This document shows positions 54,539 through 64,000 of a stretch of 64,000 bases of DNA, one piece after another. Where the stretch lies: the NCBI GenBank assembly GCA_900175165.2, contig FWWN02000599.1:60664-124663 (forward strand), given 5' to 3'. The notes under the pieces were generated by a model, which saw only the letters and a list, made by a program, of their open reading frames with translations, made no database searches and was not told the DNA's origin. Position 1 is the first letter of the stretch. Each line of letters starts with the position of its first letter. The translations under genes were made by a program, and so were the position numbers. The stretch is from Rhizomucor pusillus (taxonomy: Eukaryota; Mucoromycota; Mucoromycetes; Mucorales; Lichtheimiaceae).

Positions 54539-55076
54539 GGCGAAAGCAAGGCTTTAGAATTCAGCAACAGAGAAGACGATGCCAATTTTGAATTTAAGTC
54601 CGTAATATTCTGCTCTTTACGCGAGATACATAAAATAACGATATTACACCAAAGTAGTGATGGCATTGCCGCAAGAAACGCTCGAAACTTTCATACGCAT
54701 GAGATTATTACGCTGTAAGCTAACTAAGCATGATTACTGATATTAAACTCATGCTTGTTGTCTCAATACACGTAAAAGAGCAATTACAAGAAGGGACACA
54801 ACAGTACATCTATACCTTGGAAAATTTGAATTGGATAGAAACACATAAGGCAAATATTTTGCTGTCAGGATAGAAGGAATAAATATTGGATCAATGAAGC
54901 TTGCGAAGGTGGGAGACTCATGCAGCGTTCCTCCCCTGTCAAAGACGGCCAGCAGCAGTGTGGCACATTGCCCATAGAAACAAAAATGCAGCCTAAAAGC
55001 CAAACACGCCTTCCCCTTTCTTTTCCATTTTCCTTCACTCGCCCTACTCTGTATTCGCCCACAACTCGAGTATACC
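54539..55076. other. Divergent promoter between the small membrane protein and pyruvate kinase
   Basis: About 540 bases, with a pyrimidine-rich tract just before the pyruvate kinase ATG (55012-55050). Minus-strand open frames here have no recognisable content. Confidence 0.5.
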
Positions 55077-57053
55077 ATGACCCAGCAGGCGTCTAGTCTC
55101 CAATGGATATCCAACATGGATGTCAATGTGGAAACGAGCGCAAGCCGCAAAACGAGTATCATTGGAACCATTGGTATTATTTGATAAACACGGCTGTGGT
55201 TTCCCGCGAACTAACAGAGCTAAAGGCCCAAGAACGAACAGTGTCGAGATGATCACACAGCTTCGCAATGCTGGACTCAACGTCGTTCGAATGAACTTTT
55301 CGCACGGCTCGTACGAGGTAACTGCTGACCTGCAGACGCGTCAGAATTCGGAGCTCACGTACGCCATCATGCATAGTATCATCAATCTGTCATAGACAAC
55401 ACCAGAAAAAGCTTTGAACGTAAGATCACTAGCATTCCCACTACAAGTCCTTATTGATTACTCTGTGTAGTGTACCCGGGTAGACCTGTGGCGATCGCTT
55501 TGGATAACAAGGGGCCAGAAATTCGAACCGGCACCATGAAAGATAATGCAGATGTAAGAATAAAATTTACACTTTACAACATGTCTGGTACTTATATTCT
55601 GAATACCGCTCCAGTTGCCTATCTCTATCGGCCACGAGATGATCTTTAGCGTCGATGAGAAATACAAAACCTGCTGCGACGACAAAGTTATGTACATTGA
55701 CTACAAGAATCTTCCGCGCATGATTTCTGCAGGCAAAAAGATATACGTAGACGATGGCGTCTTAACATTCGATGTGCTTGAAGTAAACGAAGACTCGGTG
55801 CGCGTGCGCTCCTGCAATAATGGCAAACTATCATCTCACAAAGGTGTCAACCTGCCGGGCACTGATGTCGATTTGCCCGCACTGTCGGAAAAGGACAAGG
55901 CTGATCTCAAGTTTGGTGTTCAAAATAAGGTTGACATGATCTTTGCATCCTTTGTCCGCCGAGGACAAGACATACGAGATATTCGAGAAGTCCTTGGACA
56001 GGAAGGAAAAAATATCAAGATCATTGCAAAGATTGAAAACCATCAGGGAGTACAGAACTTTGACGAGATTCTTTGCGAAACTGATGGAGTCATGGTGGCT
56101 AGAGGTGTAAGTGCATTCAAATACAGCTATCAACCGTCAAGTACTTAGATAGATTGCTTTCATAGGATATGGGCATTGAAATACCAATTGAACGTGTATT
56201 TGTGGCCCAAAAGATGATGATAACAAAGTGCAACTTGGCAGGCAAGCCAGTCATATGGTACATCGTTGCTTCTAATACGTGATACCCAAAAATTGCTAAC
56301 AATGCAGTCTCAGTGCAACACAAATGCTCGAATCAATGACTGTACGTGGTAACTGATAGTTGGACCGTATCTTTATATGTATATTGATAGCTTCGTTGCT
56401 AGTACAATCCTCGACCGACCCGAGCCGAAGTATCGGACGTGGCCAACGCCGTCCTGGATGGAGCTGACTGTGTGATGCTATCGGGAGAAACGGCTAAAGG
56501 ATCATTCCCCGTGGAAGCAGTGAGGACAATGCATGACATATGCGTACTTGCTGAGAGTGTTATCTGTTACTCTGCTCTCTTCAATGAGCTGCGTCAATTG
56601 ACAGCACTGCCTATGGATACCCCGGAAACTATTGCATGTGCCGCTGCAAGCGCGAGTCACGAAGCGGATGCCGGAGCTATTCTGGTTCTTACTACGTCAG
56701 GCAATAGTGCACGACTCTTATCAAAGTATAGACCAAAAGCCCCGATTATCGTGATAACGCGCAACCCACAAACTGCGCGCCAGGTTCATCTTTACCGTGG
56801 CTGTTTCCCATTCCATTACCCAAAGCCTTCGTCAGCTGAAGTTTCCAAACTCTTATCTGTCGAAAGTAGCACCTACTTGAGTCCGGCCGAGATCGCGCCT
56901 TGGCAGGAAGATGTCGATGCTAGAATGATGTGGGGTATGGAGCAGGCTATAAAATATGGTCTCCTCAAGCACGGCCAGCCCGTTATTGCTATACAAGGCT
57001 ACAAATCTGGTCTTGGATTAACCAACACACTGCGTATTCTGAAGGCACCGTAA
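55077..57053 (+). CDS. Pyruvate kinase
   Basis: At least eight exons, about 500 residues, from [10 protein letters not shown]. Motifs run in order: TIGPRTNS (first splice), [45 protein letters not shown], the catalytic [10 protein letters not shown] (lysine and glutamate), [15 protein letters not shown], the pyruvate kinase signature ending in [28 protein letters not shown], and a C-terminal allosteric domain. It converts phosphoenolpyruvate and ADP to pyruvate and ATP in glycolysis. All introns are short; a junction after NTRKSFE that first looked frameshifted resolves with correct codon counting. TIGPR replaces the more common TIGPK/S. Confidence 0.93.
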
Positions 57054-57695
57054 AGGAGCTTGGAGATTTCAACAATAAGCTAAATGCGAATCTCAATTGT
57101 TGCAGCAGAAATCCAATCTATTAATGCAAATGCTTGGTATTGAAGAAGGACATCATAGCGTCAATAAAAGTTGAATACCAAGTTTCTGTTGAGCAATATG
57201 CGATTCATTTTTAATGGTATCATATGCGTAAAGATATAACAATGGGCGCAAACAATTGATTAAGCCGGACAGAGAATTCTCGTCCCGATTTTGAGGGCTC
57301 AGTGCACTAAGTGTTCGCTAACTCGTCGACTCTTCCGCCTACTCATTCGTTTACTGAATTGGTCATTTGCCCGTGGTAAGCTTTGTTATTCAATTCTTCA
57401 AATTGGGCAGGGAATCGTGTCTGCGAGGGTGTTGAGAGAGAAACAGTGGAGCTGCTGTGCATTTGGGTTGCAACAAAAGATCGATCCGTAGTTGAGATTT
57501 TATCACCTTGACTCTGTACTGCAACTTGCGTTGTGCACGCAGGAGCAACGAAGAAGGATAGCTCGGGAACAGTTTTCTATTGATGGATTTGATAGGGAGG
57601 AGAGATTGGTTTTTGCTGTTTTGACAGATGTTAAATCACTATTTGTTTAGGATTTGCACTGAACGTATATCTTTCGCTCTCGCAACTGCAGTCTT
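57054..57695. other. Intergenic
   Basis: About 640 bases between two plus-strand genes: the pyruvate kinase 3' end and the RCO1 promoter. Nothing else is recognised. Confidence 0.5.
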
Positions 57696-59444
57696 ATGGC
57701 CAATAAACAGGTGTGTATTGGAATAAGGTCTGAATATTCTCTGACGCTTATTATTTTTGAGAATAGCATCTCACTCGTGCTGCACGTTCTTCGTCGCCTG
57801 GTGATTCTTCGAGACCGTTAACGGTAGATGGTGTCAGCCTAGAGGTGGAGCCAGAACGTCCAAAACGAGGCAAACGGAAACTCGACGGACAATCTACGTG
57901 AGTGTTCTGTCGTTAGCTTTGTGTTGAGTAGACGATAGGTTTCTGACGACAACGATGACGATGATTTAGATCGAAATCTTCAACGAAGAGACAGAAAGCA
58001 ACAGCAACACCGGGGCCAATCAAGGTGAGGAATGAGATGCGCTTCGTCCAGGCCTTCATTCCTAAGCTGAGTAACGACATTTTTAGAATAATGATTATTG
58101 CGAATCATGCGGCTTCCCTGGTCGCTTCCTTTGCTGCGATGCTTGTCCTAAAGCGTTTCACTTTACCTGCGTGGATCCACCCATGGATGACAAGGATGTT
58201 GAACATCTGGAAGGTGAATGGTTCTGTCGAGAGTGTCAGAGCAAGCGCAATCATGTAATGTTACCATTTTATGTGCGTGCCAAATCATTCATCTAAATGC
58301 CATTTTATATCGATCAGCCTGGCGTTTCTTCTCCGAACGCAGTCTCGCCAATCTTACCTGGTGTTCGAGGTGTCTTTGACACACTAGCGCATAAACTACG
58401 ACTGCAAAATCCAGCGGCATTCAAGCTACCAAAATCAATATGGAGTCAATTCGAAGGCGGTAAGGTTTTGCATATCTTTTACGGAGTTTGCAACTTTATT
58501 TATCCATGACGATTTTACTAGTTGGCACGGATAAATTTGGTCAGTTTGTCGACACTTCGGTTGTCAAACCTCCAAAACAACGGGTGGAAAGCATCGATAC
58601 TCGACCTCTAAAAGATAAGAATGGAAATTTCATACTGTGCTTTCGTTGTCGAAAGACGGCTTTGAACAAGCGCATGATATCTTGCGATTATTGCCCTTTG
58701 CATTGGCACCTTGATTGCACGGATCCACCAATGGTTGCACCTCCCAACCCTGCTCGCAAATGGATGTGTCCATGCCACATTGAACATGTATTACCGAAAA
58801 AGCGACAACGTAAAAACAATCATGGTCCGCGGATAGAAATCTATGACGACAAGCACAAAGTCTCAACTGCAGAAAATGGAAAGAAAAAGGGTAAACGGCG
58901 TGTAACAATAGGTCCTCTTACCAGCGAAGAGGTTCCAGACTACATAATACCTTACGACAAGGTCCTCTATCGCATACCGGCTTCTTCAGTAAAAATGGAC
59001 TTTTGGCTGCAAGCATTGAAGAGAGCTACGACGACGGGTCCAGCTAAACCTCGGTGCCAGCAAAACGCCAATGTGTCACACCCACCTTCTACTCTTCAGT
59101 CATCCCATCCATATCAGCCGAAAAAAATATCATCTTCATCCGCAGCAATTGTCCCAACAAAGCCAGTCATACCATCAAATTCAAGTTCATCAATATTGCA
59201 ACTTCCTTTCGCAGTGGCACCGGTTGCATCATCATCATCTTCTAGTTCTTCTTCACAATCCATCGTACAAGCTCGTCAGCTGTCAGCACCGGCCAGTAAC
59301 TCCTCCTTTACGAAGAAAATGACAAAAGCCGAAGCAAAACGATGGCTACAGAACATTGCAAAATTCCAGGAGCAAGTGGCGAAATTTATCGAGGAGGAAT
59401 ACGGTCCGTCTGATGACGAAGAACCAAATAGCGCCACCGCCTAA
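57696..59444 (+). CDS. RCO1: Double-PHD protein of the Rpd3S deacetylase type (Rco1-like)
   Basis: Six exons, about 490 residues. After a basic N-terminus, PHD1 (about 58094-58255) reads NNDYCESCGFPGRFLCCDAC, then CPKAFHFTCVDPP and EGEWFCREC. After a proline-rich linker (GVRGVFDTLAHKL, the SIN3-interaction-like segment) comes PHD2, with CFRCRKTALNKRMISCDYC, LHWHLDCTDPP and KWMCPCHIEHVL. A serine/glutamine-rich tail and a C-terminal helix (KRWLQNIAKFQEQVAKFIEE) follow. Rco1 in yeast joins Eaf3, Sin3 and Rpd3 in the small deacetylase complex that suppresses cryptic transcription in gene bodies; human PHF12 is related. Intron 2 ends at GATTTAG; the alternative acceptor two codons earlier breaks the frame. 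Confidence 0.85.
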
Positions 59445-61012
59445 ACTTGACGTGTTCCTCTCTCCTGCCTTACCTCAGCCTTACTCTATGTAAATTCTAC
59501 TCTCGTATTTCGACGTCATATATCTATCAGTAACATTGCAGTACCGAAAATCTTTAATTTGAAATAAATGGTAAAAGCTCAACCAAGCTGGAACCGACAA
59601 GAGCAGCGTTGCCTTTACAAACATCGTCCAGATGATTCCCATGCTCACAGCCATGTTCATCCAACCGTTAACTATGGTACTTTGCATATGGTTAAATTTA
59701 TTGTTTTCGAGTCTCTCGCAAAATTAGAAACGACTGATGCAGTATCATCGAGATCTCATGGATTTGATTTTTCCATTATTCGTAGATATCAAAGAGCTGC
59801 TATCTCTGGGTCAATAAGATGTTTCTAGGAATGAAACGTGCGCTCTTTGCTTCTGCAAATTCTAGACTTCTTCCTTGATACATTCAATCCACGTTTGAAT
59901 ATGTTCCTTCTTAAAGCTGCTGGAGAAGTCTCCTTGGTGAGATTGCTAGATGAACCGGGGACTTTCGATTTGTGTTTGTAGCATAAAGGAGGCCATCCCA
60001 GTAAATTCAGACATTTTGCGGTCATAAGCAACGCAGCTCGAACTCCTGAATTGCAGTTGCATATGGTGTAAAGTTCGATAAGTTTATGCAAAAGCGGACG
60101 CAGATAATGACTGTTTCGGTAGTGCTTGGTTCATTGCTTCCAGGTCTGATGCCCGCCAATTCCACATTCTCTGGCTTGTAGAACACTTAGCACAAGAAGG
60201 GCTACTGAATGTTTATAGATATACAATGATCTTTTCACAGAATGATGTATTTTTCAAGTTGCTAAAAGATTGGGACAATCCATATAGCGGATAAAATCTA
60301 ATAGAATGGTCACCAACCAAAACTGATTTCTGCGGCAATCTTTGAACTCATTCCACATAGCCCGTCGTGGATATCGTACAAGACGTTGGTATACTGCGAT
60401 GGAAACCTGGAAAAAGTCGATCATCCTCTGAATAAAAGCCACTGCAGCTGCAGAAGCGAACGGCGGCATGATATTTTTACCAGTGCCTGACGGCGTTGTC
60501 CACGATTAGAGACGTTTCCATTCCATCTTATCGCTCGTTGATTCAGATCAAAAATCTCCTATTATATCAAATGTAGGCTTGACACTGGTCGACAAACCTG
60601 GAGTCTGCGGTCTGAAGTCGCCACAGTGCGAAATATAAGCACGAATAGTTTTACAATTCTGTTCTTCTTGCCATTGATTACCTTGAGGGTCAGCTAAAGT
60701 TTAGCAGCACAAACATTCAGGAAGATCGTAGACATGTCTTCAATTATTTCAACGGTGGAAATTTTTGCCAGCACAGCAACTAAGAAGGTCATTCTTCTTG
60801 TAATTTCAAGCATCTTTAGTCACGATGTAGTCAAATGAACCTCACGGTATATCAGGAGCGTTTCACTAAAAGCACAAACTATTGGCCTATGAATGTCTAA
60901 CGTTAAGAGATCATTATTCTGCAAAAAACTCAAGTGAGGTAATGCAACGGCTAAACATTTTCCCTATTAAAGCCTTTTAAAGATTTTTTGAAACAAAATT
61001 CTCAGAGGGGAA
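59445..61012. other. Spacer with unassigned minus-strand open segments
   Basis: Past the RCO1 3' end, the minus strand shows several protein-like segments between 60813 and 59825: MLEITRRMTFLVAVLAK, WTTPSGTGKNIMPPFAS, and LLHKLIELYTICNCNSGV. At least one in-frame stop lies between pieces, and splice sites do not join them cleanly. They could be a decayed gene or exons of an unknown one. No family is recognised. Confidence 0.35.
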
Positions 61013-61085
61013 GCCTGTATAGCTCAGATGGCAGAGCGTAAGTCTTGTAAACTTAAGGCCAGGGGTTCGATTCCTCTTGCAGGCA
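61013..61085 (+). tRNA. tRNA-Thr (anticodon UGU), no intron
   Basis: All four stems fold. The acceptor GCCTGTA pairs with TGCAGGC, with discriminator A. The D arm is GCTC/GAGC. The anticodon arm is TAAGT/ACTTA with loop CTTGTAA, giving anticodon TGT at 61046-61048. The T arm AGGGG/CCTCT has loop TTCGATT, which also supplies the B box. Total length is 73 bases. UGU reads ACA and, with wobble, ACG threonine codons. A T-run terminator follows. Confidence 0.93.
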
Positions 61086-63073
61086 AATCCTTTTGTGGTT
61101 CCCTCCTTGTAGGGCCTCCACTATCCCTTTTTGCCCCCTTTCGCCGTCTTTTTGATCGTAGCACTATTTTATTTCGTCTTTTGCTATTACGAATGCGAGA
61201 AGTAATCACCAAAAGAAGTCTCATTAAGACAGCGTATATAAACCGTAGATGGCTATCATATGTGGTAAAGTTTACAAGATTGGTAGATCTCGCAACGATC
61301 AAAAATCAAAAATAATGAGGAGAATATTTCATCAACAAAATGGAGCGCTAACAATAATAGCTGATAGCTCTATAATGGGTATCTCAAGTAAAGGGATATT
61401 GAAAGAACGTAGACACAAAACTAATGGACACTGTGCCCAATTCCTTTTGCTGGTAGAAAATTGAAATGCAAAAGAAAACAGGATTATTCTCTGTGTCGTA
61501 ATACAAAACAGCTACGATGACTTGCTTGTCTACTTTGCATAGTCGATTTGACACTGTAGGAACTTCGAAGTCGTACGATGTATTGCACAGCAGCGGCACA
61601 AGCGTTCTCATCCCTGTCATGTACGATACTAATATCCTGGTTCACATATTTTACCATGATGATTACCAATTCAACAAAAAAAAAACTATAAACCCTTTCT
61701 CATGGTCTCAATTTTGGATAAAACAAAAACGTCGGGAAGTTATGTTGGAACTTCTAATTGTAAATACGAAATATCTCAAAAATTATCGTAAGGACAACAT
61801 CCTTAATGATGATGATTATTCCAGCTGCTAACGATGTATGAAATACGGTACACAGCATGTACCAACAAATTTAGAAAAAGAGAGAGGAAGATTTTCGTTG
61901 AAGGAAACAGATTTCTCTAAATTCAATGTTGTCCCACTAAATTTAGCTGCTGCTCCCTTCAAGGACAAAAATAATGCTTCTTCGCTAATCTTCGTTCCTT
62001 TTTTCATACTTTACCGAGTTAAAGAAGACATTCATTTTCGATACAATAATGAGCTGCACTGAGTTTTTGTAAACGGTTTGTTGGTATCGTTCATAAAACG
62101 CATCTATTTATACAATCACATTTGCGTAGCTTTAAAGAAACACTGAGCCTTCAATGCCTGCAGATATGGAGATACAAGAGTTCACAGTGTAGTGAAGCGT
62201 TTGTCTGTTTTGCTCGTCTCTTTGATTTACAGGCTCCACAATAGGTTTCCTCACTTAAGAGACTGATCCAAAGAAAACCAACATCACAGCACTAGTTAGA
62301 TGCTTTTGCTGAATCAGATGGTGCTATGTATTACAGAGACACTGCTGCAGAAGCAGCCAGGGTGTCAAGTCCAGATGAAGAAGAAATGGTTCCTTTCTAT
62401 ACAAATTCCATCGCTACTATATACGGCAGATGTTTGGTATCGCAGGGATTCTGTATACTGAACCTGTGGGACCAGTGTCAACAACTACGAAGTCGATGCA
62501 AGAAACAGGCATAACTTGGACGTATGTCAAGCAACCGATTGCAATTGCACCATTATATATAAACTTCCATGCTATCATTTGCTTCCGAGTGAAGGAGCCA
62601 CACCAGATGAAGCTATGGATAAAGGATGGCTGATAGACCGAGGTAAGCATCGGATGCAGAAAGTTTTCCAAATGTACATAATGAAGATATGTTATGCAAT
62701 TGTAGGATACATCGAACCCGTCGGAGACCAACGGCCTCGATTCAGAGTTCTAAGAGTTATGTTGTTCAACAGAGAAGGAAGATGACCGGTTTCGCTGCAA
62801 GAGAAATCCAATTTCTGTCGTATACATACACAAATTATCCCATTATTGGATGCTACTCGGTCATCGCAAAGGCTATCCTCAGCAGCTCAATTTTCGAACA
62901 TCCTAGAGACTTTGAGAGCACACCAAGACTATGGACGAAATGCCTTTCATCTGATGATACTACTTTACCGTTTCGAGTCTTTTGCGATAAGAGACATCAC
63001 AAGCTCTCATTGAATAGCATTATGCTAGTAACTACCCAATTCTTCACAGCCTGGATACTGTAGCATGCGAGGC
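61086..63073. other. Gene-poor region with unassigned open frames
   Basis: No gene can be supported. Open frames of 60-124 codons overlap on both strands (for example plus 62430-62633 and minus 62417-62731). The stretch next to the MULE relic (62960-63073, minus) may be its eroded C-terminal part: another frame contains ACYSIQAVKNWVVTS. Confidence 0.4.
61091..61094 (+). terminator. RNA polymerase III terminator of tRNA-Thr
   Basis: TTTT six bases after the discriminator base, the usual Pol III stop signal. Confidence 0.7.
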
Positions 63074-63676
63074 TCAAGAGTAATAGGCGTTGCAAAGACA
63101 AGCATGTTTATCAATCGAGGATATGTGGCCGTGAAAGGTTCTATGGGCTATTCTGTTCTTTGCTGTGCGTCGAGAGCTTTTCAACAACTGTTGTTTCATG
63201 CGACTATGGATTTGATTAAATATAGTCTGCAAATCGCTGGCGGTTTCGATTGCTCGCTGGAAGGTCCTGTGGGATGCTTCAACGCGCCCAGTGGTCAATA
63301 TGCCCATAAATACATTTCTGTTATTGTTTCTCATTAAAAGTTTATGTATTCGATTAGTCGCTTGGGATCGAATGCTTTTTCAGCGACCATCTTAACCACG
63401 TCGAGTTCACTGTCTGAGTCTTTGACTTCGTTGGTGTGCTTCAATGCCGTAACAGATGCTTTGAATGCTATCCAATCCGGCGCAAGGTTGAAAAATTTCT
63501 GGCAGCTACAAAGCATAGCACCTTGTATGCATTTGGGATTACTCATATATGACCATGTTTGCCTCCTCGCTTTCATGACATGGTTTTTCTTCGGGCGCCG
63601 ATCAGGAAGATGTTGCAAAATCGCAGCAGCACCAGCACCCAGGAGCACATATCAGCCTGAATGGTTGAATGAGTGA
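63074..63676 (-). mobile_element. Broken MULE/FAR1-type transposase remnant
   Basis: Two minus-strand frames match neighbouring parts of MULE transposases as I remember them. The first (to 63334) has CQKFFNLAPDWIAFKASV, then TALKHTNEV, and ends LIEYINF plus stop, like the helical region after the catalytic core. The second, in another frame (63334-63074), has TTGRVEASHRTFQRAIETAS, then NQIHSRMKQQ, like the conserved RVES-H-LK block. The frame break and stop between them show inactivation. The upstream catalytic DDE part is not seen before the right edge. Family assignment rests on pattern memory only. Confidence 0.5.
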
Positions 63677-64000
63677 ATGGTAAATCTATTGTTGCCAAAT
63701 GCATATGTAAAGCAGGATATCGGTGTTCGTAGACTTCCCGTCAGAAGAGACGTCCTCGTCTTTGAATTAAATAGCAGAAACGGTATGCAGTCGTGACAGA
63801 TTGATAAGAAGATTAGTGTATATTACAATTTGTTTTGCTGAACAGTCCTATGCACGTCTTAGGGGCAAACAGCAAACTTCTGACGATCTGACAGTTTAAT
63901 TTCCTTTTGTAAACGCAGATATTCAGGTAGACCATCCTCGTGGAAAGTATTAACGTTCTTCTCGTTCGCTTTTGATTTTTTTGATGCCTTTCTTTTTTTT
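63677..64000. other. Right-edge sequence, nothing assigned
   Basis: No coding feature is recognised. It could hold decayed 5' parts of the MULE-like element. Confidence 0.4.

Noticed and set aside
54749..55171. 140-codon minus-strand open frame
   Set aside because: It overlaps the pyruvate kinase first exon and promoter. No family resemblance, and composition reflects the pyrimidine-rich leader.
55379..55475. Apparent frameshift between pyruvate kinase exons 3 and 4
   Set aside because: Recounting the A-run shows exon 3 ends in phase 1 (NTRKSFE, then C joined to TG), giving ELYPGRP. The gene is intact.

Overview
The window looks like nuclear DNA of a filamentous fungus, most likely an early-diverging one (Mucoromycota, perhaps Mucorales). 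Genes lie on both strands, and most are cut by many short introns (about 45-110 bases) that usually have GTAAG-type donors. The gene set is eukaryotic and fungal: APSES/KilA-N and C2H2 regulators, Pan1, a tricalbin, a GPI-type chitin deacetylase and a PSP1-domain protein. The Mucoromycota assignment is an inference from gene content (chitin deacetylase style, an attractin-like receptor, a reductase-acyltransferase fusion, family resemblance of transposase relics). No rRNA or species marker is present.

Layout. 1-35 kb is gene-dense: an attractin-like membrane protein (cut by the left edge), a C2H2 protein, a GDS1-type winged-helix/double KilA-N protein, a hotdog thioesterase, the histone acetyltransferase subunit EAF6, a 1,490-residue fatty acyl-CoA reductase/acyltransferase fusion, PAN1, a KDM5-type histone demethylase, a SIRT4-like sirtuin, a PSP1-domain protein and a chitin deacetylase. 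35-41 kb is gene-poor and holds an eroded Tc1/IS630-like transposase and a few unassigned open stretches. 41-59.5 kb is dense again: tricalbin, a Cof-type HAD phosphatase, DPM3, RNA polymerase I/III subunit RPAC1, DAHP synthase, the eRF1 methyltransferase MTQ2, a small membrane protein, pyruvate kinase and the Rpd3S-type PHD protein RCO1. 59.5-64 kb is gene-poor, with one tRNA-Thr(UGU) and a broken MULE-type transposase.

How the genes fit together. Most are housekeeping genes with no operon-like logic. Chromatin genes recur (EAF6, KDM5, RCO1), membrane and lipid functions recur (fusion enzyme, thioesterase, tricalbin, DPM3), and central metabolism is represented by pyruvate kinase and DAHP synthase, which uses the phosphoenolpyruvate that pyruvate kinase consumes. 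Several neighbours share very short divergent or convergent spacers (DPM3/RPAC1 124 bases; RPAC1/DAHP synthase 46 bases; DAHP synthase/MTQ2 142 bases).

Most unusual item: the fusion at 13.5-18.8 kb joins a fatty acyl-CoA reductase to a GNPAT/GPAT-like acyltransferase, the enzyme pairing that would open ether-lipid synthesis. Its acyltransferase block I lacks the catalytic histidine, which suggests a non-catalytic or altered second half. Intron-exon models were built by hand from splice signals and reading frame. Exon boundaries are good but unverified.
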